Part shown: one piece after another, positions 1 to 6,757 of the stretch
How the letters are laid out: each line of letters starts with the position of its first letter
Numbering within the stretch: position 1 is the first letter of the stretch
DNA from: an uncultured Eubacteriales bacterium
GTDB taxonomy: Bacteria > Bacillota > Clostridia > Christensenellales > CAG-138
DNA length: 15,881 nt
NCBI GenBank assembly: GCA_900547135.1
Contig: URFJ01000031.1
Coordinates: forward strand, 1 to 15,881
Reading direction: 5' to 3'
The notes under the pieces: model-generated
Told to the model about the DNA's origin: nothing
Databases searched by the model: none
The model's input: the letters and a program-made list of their open reading frames with translations, nothing else
Position numbers and translations under genes: made by a program

Positions 1-76
1 GGTGGGCCTTCAGGGACTCGAACCCCGGACCAATCGGTTATGAGCCGACCGCTCTGACCAACTGAGCTAAAGGCCC
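1..76 (-). tRNA. tRNA with CAT anticodon, probably tRNA-Ile2 (AUA-reading)
   Basis: Read leftward from 76, it gives a full cloverleaf: acceptor GGGCCTT pairing with AAGGCCC, D-arm with AGCTCAGTTGG, anticodon loop CTCATAA on a 5-bp stem, and T-loop TTCGAGT. The discriminator is A, followed by CC at the window edge, so the encoded CCA is cut by one base. A CAT anticodon can mean initiator Met, elongator Met or Ile2, where lysidine on C34 makes it read AUA. The fully paired first base pair rules out the initiator. C4-G69 and C5-G68 in the acceptor stem and the general resemblance to bacterial Ile2 sequences favour Ile2; this is inference. Elongator Met is the alternative. Confidence 0.9.
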
Positions 77-92
77 ACAGCAATGAACAAAA

Positions 93-167
93 TGGTGACC
101 CCTAGGAGACTCGAACTCCTGTTACCGCCGTGAAAGGGCGGTGTCTTAACCGCTTGACCAAGGGGCC
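93..167 (-). tRNA. tRNA-Glu (TTC)
   Basis: Leftward gene of 75 nt including an encoded CCA (TGG at 93-95 on the plus strand). The acceptor 5' arm GGCCCCT pairs with AGGGGTC with one G-T pair, the anticodon loop is CTTTCAC with anticodon TTC, and the T-loop is TTCGAGT. It lies 16 bp from the CAT tRNA and 7 bp from tRNA-Pro, so the three are very probably one transcript processed by RNases. Confidence 0.95.
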
Positions 168-174
168 TAAAGTG

Positions 175-251
175 TGGTCGGGGTGGAGGGATTTGAACCC
201 ACGACCCCATGCTCCCAAAGCACGTACGCTACCGAACTGCGCTACACCCCG
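175..251 (-). tRNA. tRNA-Pro (TGG)
   Basis: Leftward gene of 77 nt with encoded CCA (175-177 on the plus strand). The acceptor CGGGGTG pairs with CACCCCG, discriminator A. The anticodon loop TTTGGGA carries TGG. The first base pair C1-G72 and the D-arm with GCGCAGTTCGG are typical of bacterial tRNA-Pro. It is the promoter-proximal gene of the three-tRNA cluster. Confidence 0.95.
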
Positions 252-281
252 TTCGCTTGCTTTCGCAATCGCACGCTAATC

Positions 282-310
282 ATTATACATAAGCCCACGA
301 ATCTTGTCAA
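282..310 (-). promoter_or_regulatory. Vegetative (sigma-A type) promoter of the tRNA cluster
   Basis: On the minus strand there is a perfect -35 TTGACA (310 to 305), a 17-bp spacer and a perfect -10 TATAAT (287 to 282). Transcription would begin about 25 bp before tRNA-Pro and run left through all three tRNAs. A full-consensus promoter is expected for stable RNA genes. Confidence 0.9.
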
Positions 311-1060
311 CCGTAATTTAAAGACTTTTTTAAATAGTTTTAAGGGCTTTCTACATTATTAAATAAAGAATAAAGCCAAAAATTGTTTAATGATGAATAT
401 CACTTTATAACTCTTCTTATCAGCGTATACATAATAACTGAAGGCGACTTGAAATAAGGTTTTTAAGCAGACCGCTTTATTTCTTTATATAGCTCTTTAA
501 GCGTGGTTTTAGATAGTTAAGCTCGAAAGGTATTACATAAACAGCATGCGTTTTTAAACTCAATCCCATTCTTCCCGTTTCTTTATGGATATCATAAGCA
601 GCGAGTTAGCCGTCTCTCTCAACCGTGAAGTGAATGGTGTTACGCGTCCCCCATCAACTGCGACTTCTCATTTGTTAATGTGGTATTCAGAAAGATCAAA
701 GCAATGAAATCCAATCCGTAAAGCATCGCTTTTTGGATAATTATCCGCGCGGCAGAACTCTGTTTTGAGTTATGGCAGCAACAACCATATTGAAACTTTG
801 CCTTATACCGTATTCATATGCTTTCAAAGAAGCTGGAACAATCGGCGCCCCTTGTGAAGCTTTGGAATTACACAAACGTTTAAAAGCAAAAAGCATAGTA
901 TCCGCGCGGTTTTGCACCATTTCATGGTTTGTTATTCTTATTTTACAGGTTCCATTCCCTTGTAAAGAGTGAGTTAGTAAATCTCGGAGGCATTTAATGC
1001 ATAAATCTGCGATCTATAAAATTTACAATAAATATACTGATTGATGAAAAATTGCTTTAC
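311..1060. other. Unassigned region of about 750 bp, possible gene remnant or ncRNA
   Basis: No convincing protein gene is seen. The only plus-strand ATG frame of any length (772-972, 66 codons) has no ribosome binding site and no recognisable family. On the minus strand, open stretches follow one another in different frames: about 742-1017, 640-820, 560-667 and 477-605. Some read like ordinary protein, for example VTPFTSRLRETANS and HAVYVIPFELNYLKPRLK. This pattern could be a frameshifted pseudogene, or a conserved non-coding element whose every frame happens to be open. The 11-mer CCGCGCGGATA occurs twice on the minus strand, near 740-755 and 900-910. I cannot name the element. Confidence 0.4.
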
Positions 1061-1089
1061 TTGCAAACTCTCCTTGGCTAACGTATAAT
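1061..1089 (+). promoter_or_regulatory. Probable sigma-A promoter for the protease-scpAB operon
   Basis: TTGCAA (1061-1066, four of six matches to TTGACA), a 17-bp spacer and a perfect TATAAT (1084-1089). Transcription would start near 1096, leaving a leader of about 75 nt before the first gene. The leader holds a 6-codon open frame (1126-1146). Confidence 0.65.
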
Positions 1090-1170
1090 TGATTTGAGCA
1101 TAAGAAAACAGAGAGGCTTAAGTATATGCCCTTACTGGTTCTCTAAATTATAAGGTTTGAGGTGACATCT

Positions 1171-1872
1171 TTGTTTGATTTTATAATAGACAGGCTCCAG
1201 GGATTTTTATATATACTGCCAGCGTTCATCATTGCGCTTTCCGTCCATGAATGGGCGCATGCGTATACTGCGTATAGGGCTGGCGATATGACCGCTTACA
1301 GCATGGGCAGAATGACTCTTAACCCATTAAAGCATATTGACCCGATAGGCTTATTGATGGTGGCAATAGTGGGCTTTGGGTGGGCAAAAGGCGTGCCTGT
1401 AAACCCGCGCAACTTTCGAAACCCCAAAAAGGATAATATAATGGTATCCCTTGCTGGAATTATAGCAAATATATCGCTCGCACTGGTCAGCGTGCTCGTT
1501 ATGGACGCGGTGTTTAAGATCAGCGGGCTTAGCGACTTACATCTAAAAGCAGCATGGAGCTATATCTTTGTGTTTGATAATAAGATAGCAAATATATTAA
1601 TGTACTTTATGAGCAGTTTTGTCATGATTAATATCGCGCTTGCGGTCTTTAATCTGCTCCCCATTCCGCCGCTTGACGGTTCCCACCTTTTAGAGGGATT
1701 CATACTGCGTAATTTTGGCCCCACGGCTTTAATGACGCTGAACCGTTATGGAACTATGATTTTGATTATCGTTTTGCTTATACTTAATTATACGGGGATA
1801 TTCAGCATATTGGTAGACGGTATTTTTAACGCAATTACATCTGTATTCGCCGCATTCTACGGATTGTTCTAA
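1171..1872 (+). CDS. Site-2-type intramembrane metalloprotease (M50B family)
   Basis: A polytopic membrane protein of 233 residues. It carries the zinc motif HEWAH (H26, E27, H30) in the first membrane segment. The second catalytic motif, LPIPPLDG, has its metal-binding Asp at about residue 169. This short, PDZ-less form is widespread in Firmicutes and often sits upstream of scpA; its substrates are generally unknown. Start choice: a GTG at 1162 would add three residues, but GAGGTGA at 1159-1165 overlaps that GTG and is well placed for the TTG at 1171, so I prefer 1171. It is the first gene of the operon, ending 2 bp before scpA. Family assignment is firm; the biological role is not known from the sequence. 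Confidence 0.93.
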   Translation: MFDFIIDRLQGFLYILPAFIIALSVHEWAHAYTAYRAGDMTAYSMGRMTLNPLKHIDPIGLLMVAIVGFGWAKGVPVNPRNFRNPKKDNIMVSLAGIIANISLALVSVLVMDAVFKISGLSDLHLKAAWSYIFVFDNKIANILMYFMSSFVMINIALAVFNLLPIPPLDGSHLLEGFILRNFGPTALMTLNRYGTMILIIVLLILNYTGIFSILVDGIFNAITSVFAAFYGLF

Positions 1873-1874
1873 GA

Positions 1875-2648
1875 ATGGACTATAAAATTCATTTAAAGCA
1901 GTTTGAGGGGCCGCTGGATCTTCTGCTGCACCTCACTGAGAAGGCTGAGGTCGATATTAAGGATATCTTTGTATCCGAAATAACGTCGCAATATTTGAGG
2001 TACATGGATGATATAGATGGTCTTGATATGGATACGGCGAGCGAATTCCTTGCCACCGCGGCAACGCTTGTGTATATTAAGTCGAAAACGTTGCTTCCAC
2101 GTCCGTCGGCCGCCGTTAATGATGAGGATGACGATACGGAGGCAGAATTTATCATCCGCCTACAGGAGTACAAGCAGTTTAAGGCAATAAGCAAAAGGCT
2201 GTCAGAGCTACATGAGGAAGCATCATTGATTATCAGCCGCAACAGAGAGGAATTCCCGCTGCCGGCTCCCGAAATAATATTGAAAACAGGTAGCGTTAAT
2301 GCATTATATGAAGCTTTTAAGGCATTGCTGGCCCGTGCAGGGAACGAAGACGAAGAGGATAACAGGACGCACAGCGTAAGCTATGATGAATTTACGATTG
2401 AAGCTATGATGAAGCGTTTGAGAGCAAAGCTCTTAAATAGCAAGAAAATTGCTTTTGAAGACTGCTTTGACAAAAACGCGGCGAAGATGGAAATAATAGT
2501 AACCTTTATGGCCATGCTTGCTATGGCTGTTCATGGGGAGCTGCATTTTGCGCAGAGCCGTCCTTATGCGCCTATTATGCTGTATGCACTTGACTTGAGG
2601 CAGCATGATGTCAACTATTTAGACGATTATGATGAAGGGAGGCTGTAA
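1875..2648 (+). CDS. scpA: Segregation and condensation protein A
   Basis: ScpA is the kleisin subunit that bridges the two SMC ATPase heads and recruits ScpB, forming the bacterial condensin that compacts and segregates chromosomes in the cytoplasm. The 257-residue length is normal. The N-terminal signature FEGPLDLLLHL lies at residues 10-20. It is followed by helical SMC-neck-binding segments, an acidic linker (NDEDDDTEAE) and a C-terminal winged helix (about 180-255) that binds the SMC cap. Only 2 bp separate it from the protease gene, and no strong ribosome binding site precedes the ATG, suggesting translational coupling. scpB follows directly, as in most Firmicutes. Confidence 0.97.
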   Translation: MDYKIHLKQFEGPLDLLLHLTEKAEVDIKDIFVSEITSQYLRYMDDIDGLDMDTASEFLATAATLVYIKSKTLLPRPSAAVNDEDDDTEAEFIIRLQEYKQFKAISKRLSELHEEASLIISRNREEFPLPAPEIILKTGSVNALYEAFKALLARAGNEDEEDNRTHSVSYDEFTIEAMMKRLRAKLLNSKKIAFEDCFDKNAAKMEIIVTFMAMLAMAVHGELHFAQSRPYAPIMLYALDLRQHDVNYLDDYDEGRL

Positions 2649-2650
2649 CC

Positions 2651-3214
2651 TTGGACGATAAGGAATTGTTTGGGCGCATTGAGTGCCTTTTGTTCATTTC
2701 GGGAGATCCTGTTTATATCTGCGATCTAAGGCAGACTTTGGATTTAACGGAGCTTGAGATACGCATGCTGTTATTTAAGATGCAATCTGAATATGCCAGC
2801 CAGCAGCGCGGCGTGATGATCTACATCACAGATGAAACGGTTCAGATGGTGTCAAACCCAAGTTATTCTGAATTTGTTGGTAGATTTTATTCGCCTCCTC
2901 AGGAAAAAGCGCTTTCCCAGTCGATGCTTGAAACCCTTGCGATAATAGCATATAAGCAGCCTGCAACCAGGGCTGAAGTGGAGGCTATAAGGGGGGTGCG
3001 CTGCGAATATGCTGTTAGCCAGCTGTTAAAGCAGAAGCTAATAGAGGAAAAGGGCAGGAGGGATACGATAGGGCGTCCTGTACTCTTTGGTACAACGGAT
3101 GCTTTCTTACGTCTATTTGGTCTTAATTCCATATGCGGCCTTCCCGATTATTCGGAGTTTGCGGAGAGGATAGGGGATGTTTCCGAAGGGGAGCAGGGCA
3201 TTGAAAATACATAG
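2651..3214 (+). CDS. scpB: Segregation and condensation protein B
   Basis: ScpB dimerises and binds the middle of ScpA to complete the SMC-ScpAB condensin. The 187 residues form two tandem winged-helix domains. The second is easily recognised: the helix LETLAIIAYKQPATRAEVE (about 93-111) is followed by RDTIGRPVLFGTT (137-149). Translation most likely starts at a TTG (2651), since AAGGGAGG sits 8 nt upstream and no ATG is nearby. The gap from scpA is 2 bp. The short C-terminal tail after residue 165 is acidic and unremarkable. Confidence 0.97.
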   Translation: MDDKELFGRIECLLFISGDPVYICDLRQTLDLTELEIRMLLFKMQSEYASQQRGVMIYITDETVQMVSNPSYSEFVGRFYSPPQEKALSQSMLETLAIIAYKQPATRAEVEAIRGVRCEYAVSQLLKQKLIEEKGRRDTIGRPVLFGTTDAFLRLFGLNSICGLPDYSEFAERIGDVSEGEQGIENT

Positions 3215-3217
3215 GAC

Positions 3218-3268
3218 AATATTTGATTAAACAAAAAAAGCCATTTCCATTTTTATCAAATATTTTTT
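3218..3268 (+). terminator. AT-rich terminator-like hairpin after scpB
   Basis: A perfect 10-bp inverted repeat (AATATTTGAT at 3218-3227, ATCAAATATT at 3255-3264) can extend inward through an A-run facing a T-run, and is followed by T residues to 3268. It starts 4 bp after the scpB stop. The stem is weak because it is nearly all A-T, so termination may be partial. Confidence 0.45.
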
Positions 3269-3292
3269 CATTAATATGGGAAACATAAATTT

Positions 3293-3325
3293 GCGGTTAG
3301 CGGTAAACCCGAAGTTATAACCGCT
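3293..3325 (+). promoter_or_regulatory. Two mutually exclusive small hairpins abutting a ribosome binding site
   Basis: GCGGTTA (3293-3299) can pair with TAACCGC (3318-3324). Alternatively AGCGGT (3299-3304) can pair with ACCGCT (3320-3325). The shared 3' arm ends immediately before the GGAGGG ribosome binding site at 3326-3331. A regulatory role is inference; the stems are short. Confidence 0.3.
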
Positions 3326-3334
3326 GGAGGGAAA

Positions 3335-3916
3335 ATGTATGTGCTGTTGGCACTCATGCCTATAGCTGCACTTATATGCGGGTTGCTATATCCGGTAAAA
3401 ATAGATGTTGATCTATGCCTGCGTGGATCGATATGCAGGATCTATGTTGACATACGTTTTTTTTATAGAATTATCAAAAAAACCATGATTATAAAACTTA
3501 AATTTACCGCCTTAGACGGGTTAAGAATCATGCTGTTCAGGCAAAACGGCTCATTTAGCATGATCTTTCCTAAAAAACGCAAGAAGCGCAGAACCGCAAT
3601 AACATGGTTGTTTGACAACATGAAGTGGCTTAAATTAAAAAAGTTCGATGTTACAGGCACGGTCGGCATAGCTGACAACGCATTCTATACGGTGATGCTT
3701 ACCGGGCTTCTCAGAAGCGTTTTAGATAATGCCGCGCGCATACTTCTGCCCGCTGTCGGCAAAGACGCAATTAAAATAGGAATCATGCCGGTGTTCAATA
3801 AAAACGCGTTCAGGATAAACATGGAAGGCATATTAATCATAAGTTTGCTTCAAATTATAGGTGTCTATTTTAAAAACAAAGTAAGGAAAGGCAGGAAAAG
3901 ATATGCATCCCATTGA
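3335..3916 (+). CDS. ytfI: DUF2953 domain protein (YtfI-like)
   Basis: A 193-residue protein with an N-terminal hydrophobic segment (about 2-19), a basic stretch (PKKRKKRR, about 79-86), a central alpha/beta part and a second hydrophobic stretch near the C-terminus (about 166-178). The pattern and position fit the DUF2953/YtfI family, which in spore-formers is almost always paired with GerW/YtfJ; the molecular function is unknown. GGAGGG lies only 3 nt before the ATG at 3335, so a GTG two codons later (3341) is a possible alternative start. Its end overlaps gerW by 14 bp, which implies coupled translation. The symbol rests on context and general similarity. Confidence 0.8.
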   Translation: MYVLLALMPIAALICGLLYPVKIDVDLCLRGSICRIYVDIRFFYRIIKKTMIIKLKFTALDGLRIMLFRQNGSFSMIFPKKRKKRRTAITWLFDNMKWLKLKKFDVTGTVGIADNAFYTVMLTGLLRSVLDNAARILLPAVGKDAIKIGIMPVFNKNAFRINMEGILIISLLQIIGVYFKNKVRKGRKRYASH

Positions 3917-4364
3917 AAACATAATGCAAACGTCCATGACGCAGATCAAGAACATGGTGGATGTTAACACCATTGTAGGCTCCCCAATAATGACCGAGGG
4001 GGAAACTATGGTTCTGCCGGTATCAAAGGTTTCGCTCGGCTTTTTATCAGGCGGAGGCGAGTATGGGGCGAAATCCCCTGTAAAGCAAAGCGGTGCGTCA
4101 ATGGATTCACAACAGGATGGAAGGTATCCCTTTGCCGGAACGGCAGTTGCGGGAATGTGTCTTACGCCGATGGCTTTTTTAACGGTAAACTCGGGCGACG
4201 TTAATGTCCTTCCGGTACACTATGAATGCACTGTTGACAGGGTGATTGAAAAAGTGCCCCAGCTTTTGTGCTCGATACGTTCAATGTTTAAGGAATGCTG
4301 CAATGATACTAACAAACAAAACGGCCAGCAAAACAGTCAGGATAATGAGGCGGGTAACGAATAA
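3903..4364 (+). CDS. ytfJ: GerW family sporulation protein (YtfJ)
   Basis: A 153-residue protein of the GerW/YtfJ family. In Bacillus this family is linked to sporulation and to germination through the SleB lytic enzyme. Visible features are the N-terminal helix, the block VVGSPI-like (NTIVGSPIMTEGETMVLPVS, about 22-41), the glycine-rich GFLSGGGEYG (46-55), and TPMAFLTVNSGDVNVLPV (88-105), all typical of the family. The tail after residue 133 is Asn/Gln-rich and probably disordered. AGGAAA precedes the ATG, which lies inside the end of the DUF2953 gene. Presence of this gene is good evidence that the organism sporulates or descends from a spore-former. Confidence 0.93.
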   Translation: MHPIENIMQTSMTQIKNMVDVNTIVGSPIMTEGETMVLPVSKVSLGFLSGGGEYGAKSPVKQSGASMDSQQDGRYPFAGTAVAGMCLTPMAFLTVNSGDVNVLPVHYECTVDRVIEKVPQLLCSIRSMFKECCNDTNKQNGQQNSQDNEAGNE

Positions 4365-4365
4365 C

Positions 4366-5493
4366 ATGCAAAAGCGCTGGATTGCAAGCATATTAACCAT
4401 ATCATTGTTTGCCGTGCTGTCGCCGGCCATGGCAATGGCGGAGAAGGCGGAGCCGTCTATAGAATCCCAATCCGCCATTCTTATTGAACAAAGTACTGGA
4501 AAGGTACTCTTTGGGGAAAACGCTCATCAGCGGCTTCCGATGGCAAGCACAACCAAGATAATGACAGCCCTGATAGCTATTGAAAAAGGCAACCTTGACG
4601 ATATTGTCACCACGGCGTCCGAGGCCTACGGCGTTGAAGGGTCGAGCATGTATATCCAGAAAAATGAGAAACTCAGTTTGAAGGATCTGATTTATGGGCT
4701 TATGCTTAACTCCGGAAATGATGCCGCAATAGCAATTGCGATACATATCGGAGGTTCTATAGAAGGATTCGCGGATCTAATGAATGAACGCGCTCTAAGC
4801 CTAGGATTGACAAATACGCATTTTGTTACGCCAAATGGCCTCCATGACCCGGAGCACTATACAAGTGCGTTTGATCTTGCGGCAATAGCCAGAGAAGCTA
4901 TGAATAATGAAACGTTCAGGGAAATCGCGGCTACACCGTATTACTGCACGGAAACAGGTAATGTAAAACGTACGCTGAAAAGCAAAAACAAGATACTATG
5001 GCAGTATGAGGGTGGAAATGGCATAAAAACAGGATATACCGAAGCCGCTGGAAAGTGTTTGGTATTTTCCGCAGAAAGAGCGGATATGGAGCTGATAGGC
5101 GTGGTGCTTAATTCCCCCGATATCTTTCCTGAATCAATGAATATGCTGGACTATGGGTTTGAGGCGTTTAGCATGTCGCGGATGGTAAAAGCCGGAGAAC
5201 TGGTTGCCAGAGTCAAGGTGAACAAGGGCTCTAAAGGTCTGGTTGCCGTTACGGCAGGCAAGGATATAGTTGTGCCGATAAAAATTGAGGAGGGGGCCCT
5301 GCTTAAAACAAGGGTTGTAATACCTCGGCAGATCGATGCGCCGATAGAAAAGGGCGCCGAATTAGGAACGCTGGAATTATGGGACGGGACCAGGTTAGCA
5401 GCCTCGGAACCCCTTGTGGCAATGGAGAATATAGACTCATGGGGGTTAGAGGATTACTTTAATATGCTTTTAGGGGTCTTGACGGGAAGGTAG
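4366..5493 (+). CDS. D-alanyl-D-alanine carboxypeptidase (DacF/DacB type, peptidase S11)
   Basis: A secreted low-molecular-weight penicillin-binding protein that trims the terminal D-Ala from peptidoglycan stem peptides; sporulation homologues adjust cortex cross-linking. With the 4366 start it has 375 residues. A signal peptide (MQKRW then a hydrophobic core, AMA cleavage after about residue 25) comes first. The active-site motifs are STTK (61-64), SGN (116-118) and KTG (221-223), followed by the C-terminal beta domain of the PBP5 family and a short amphipathic end that may bind membrane. An in-frame ATG at 4345 would add seven residues. A still longer frame from 4246 would bury the signal peptide and is unlikely. 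It starts 1 bp after the gerW stop. Confidence 0.93.
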   Translation: MQKRWIASILTISLFAVLSPAMAMAEKAEPSIESQSAILIEQSTGKVLFGENAHQRLPMASTTKIMTALIAIEKGNLDDIVTTASEAYGVEGSSMYIQKNEKLSLKDLIYGLMLNSGNDAAIAIAIHIGGSIEGFADLMNERALSLGLTNTHFVTPNGLHDPEHYTSAFDLAAIAREAMNNETFREIAATPYYCTETGNVKRTLKSKNKILWQYEGGNGIKTGYTEAAGKCLVFSAERADMELIGVVLNSPDIFPESMNMLDYGFEAFSMSRMVKAGELVARVKVNKGSKGLVAVTAGKDIVVPIKIEEGALLKTRVVIPRQIDAPIEKGAELGTLELWDGTRLAASEPLVAMENIDSWGLEDYFNMLLGVLTGR

Positions 5494-5537
5494 AATTGAG
5501 TTAATCTGCAAGCAGTATTAACAACCGGAGGCTGCGG

Positions 5538-6257
5538 ATGAGATTGCAGAAGTATATGGCTGACGCGGGTGTGGCGTCAAGACGGAAGTGTGAAGAAATA
5601 ATATCCCAAGGCAGGGTTAGTGTCAATGGCCGCGTTGCGGCCATTGGCTTGTGCGTCGAACCTGATAAAGATAAGATTTTACTTGACGGAGCTCCTTTAT
5701 ATAGAGAGGAGCAAAAAGTAACTATAATGTTCAACAAGCCCAGAGGAATGGTGTGTACGGCGAGAGATCCTGAAGGCAGGCATACCGTAATGAATGTCTT
5801 TAAAGATCTTCCATATAGGCTATACAATGTTGGAAGGCTGGATATTGACTCGGAGGGCTTGATACTGGTAACAAACGACGGCGAGCTGGCCAATGGCATA
5901 ATGCATCCGAGCCGAATGATAGACAAGACATACAGGGTGGTCTGTAGCGGAATAATAAGCGATGGAGAGAGGAAAACGCTTGAGGAGGGGGTGCTGTTGG
6001 AAGATGGAATCACTTCTCCGGCACGCGTTGATGGAGTAAGGGAGCTTAATGAGGAAAACACAGAACTTTATATTACCATTCATGAGGGGAGAAACCGTCA
6101 AGTAAGGCGGATGCTTGCCGCTATAGGACATAAAACCTTAAGATTGCGGAGGGTAAGGCTTGGCAACCTGCGTTTGGGAGGGCTAAAAAGCGGTGATTGG
6201 AGATATCTAACGCGGGAGGAAGTTGAAGCCCTTAGCAAGCTTGTTTTAAATGATTAA
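5538..6257 (+). CDS. rluB: Ribosomal pseudouridine synthase, RsuA/RluB family
   Basis: A 239-residue protein that converts specific uridines in ribosomal RNA to pseudouridine. An N-terminal S4 RNA-binding domain (about 1-60, with RLQKYMADAGVASRRKCE) precedes the catalytic domain. There GRLDIDSEGLILVTND carries the nucleophilic Asp at residue 102, and the motif EGRNRQVRRM lies at about 183-192. GGAGG (5527-5531) precedes the ATG by 6 nt. In Firmicutes this position near scpAB and dacB is usually rluB (23S rRNA); RsuA (16S rRNA) cannot be excluded from sequence alone. It lies 44 bp after the carboxypeptidase gene. Confidence 0.93.
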   Translation: MRLQKYMADAGVASRRKCEEIISQGRVSVNGRVAAIGLCVEPDKDKILLDGAPLYREEQKVTIMFNKPRGMVCTARDPEGRHTVMNVFKDLPYRLYNVGRLDIDSEGLILVTNDGELANGIMHPSRMIDKTYRVVCSGIISDGERKTLEEGVLLEDGITSPARVDGVRELNEENTELYITIHEGRNRQVRRMLAAIGHKTLRLRRVRLGNLRLGGLKSGDWRYLTREEVEALSKLVLND

Positions 6258-6385
6258 ATATATAATTTTTATGTTTGCATTTAGGCAGGAGCAAAGGAGA
6301 TAATGACGAATAATAGATAATTGGGAAAGGATGCGATATCCGCCTATTTTAATAAAAATACAATAGCTCAGGAGGGACCCTATAT

Positions 6386-6718
6386 ATGGGACGCGTAATT
6401 ATGAGCGTATTTTACGGCGTAATTGCCAGATCCAGTATTGGCGGCAACCCGTGGCTGGTTACATTATTGGGCATAGCCACAGTTTTTATTGGGTTGGTAG
6501 CGCTAATATTGTTGGTAAAGCTTATGGGAGCGGCGGTAAAGGATAAAAAAACAAGGGCTGGCGCGGTTATTGAAAAAAATGAGCCGTCTTTGAAAGGTAA
6601 CGAGTTGCCCGCCGGCCCGCAGAGGCGCGAAGTTATAGCAGCGATATCGGCCGCGCTGGCGGTATATATGGGGACGGATATGTCCGGTCTGCGCATACGC
6701 TCAATCAAGCGTGTGTAA
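6386..6718 (+). CDS. Sodium-pump decarboxylase gamma subunit (OadG family)
   Basis: A small membrane protein of 110 residues with a single strong transmembrane helix (about 22-50, LVTLLGIATVFIGLVALILL), then a charged linker and a C-terminal AAISAALAVYMG segment common in OadG proteins. In characterised pumps, gamma holds the complex together and binds the metal/carboxyltransferase subunit. GAGGGA lies 9-10 nt before the ATG at 6386; another ATG follows at 6401. OadG proteins diverge strongly, so the call rests on topology and on the biotin carrier, beta and alpha genes downstream. Confidence 0.85.
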   Translation: MGRVIMSVFYGVIARSSIGGNPWLVTLLGIATVFIGLVALILLVKLMGAAVKDKKTRAGAVIEKNEPSLKGNELPAGPQRREVIAAISAALAVYMGTDMSGLRIRSIKRV

Positions 6719-6757
6719 TAGGCCGGTTTTTTCTGTGATAAAAGGAGGATATTAAAA

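Noticed and set aside
174..362. 62-codon plus-strand open frame
   Set aside because: It runs antisense through tRNA-Pro and its promoter; the sequence is fully explained by those features.
740..912. Repeated 11-mer CCGCGCGGATA (minus strand)
   Set aside because: Only two copies about 160 bp apart, with no similarity beyond the core; too short to call a repeat family.
772..972. 66-codon plus-strand open frame in the gene-poor region
   Set aside because: No ribosome binding site, no recognisable domain, and it overlaps an equally open minus-strand frame, so there is no reason to prefer it as a gene.
742..1017. Minus-strand open frame of about 90 codons
   Set aside because: No start codon with a ribosome binding site at its beginning and no known family. 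A frame this long is not rare by chance; kept only as part of the patchwork finding.
1162..1170. GTG start for the membrane protease
   Set aside because: This GTG lies inside the GAGGTGA ribosome binding site that fits the TTG at 1171 better.
3257..3290. Forespore (sigma-F/G) promoter before the DUF2953-gerW genes
   Set aside because: GGGAAACATA resembles a sigma-F -10 with one mismatch, but no matching -35 is found at the proper distance.
4246..4365. Longer N-terminus for the carboxypeptidase
   Set aside because: It would overlap gerW by 119 bp and place 40 residues ahead of a clear signal peptide.
6241..6266. Promoter before the decarboxylase operon
   Set aside because: TATAAT at 6261-6266 is perfect, but the only -35-like TTGTTT is 14 bp away and the region is AT-rich, so a chance match is likely.
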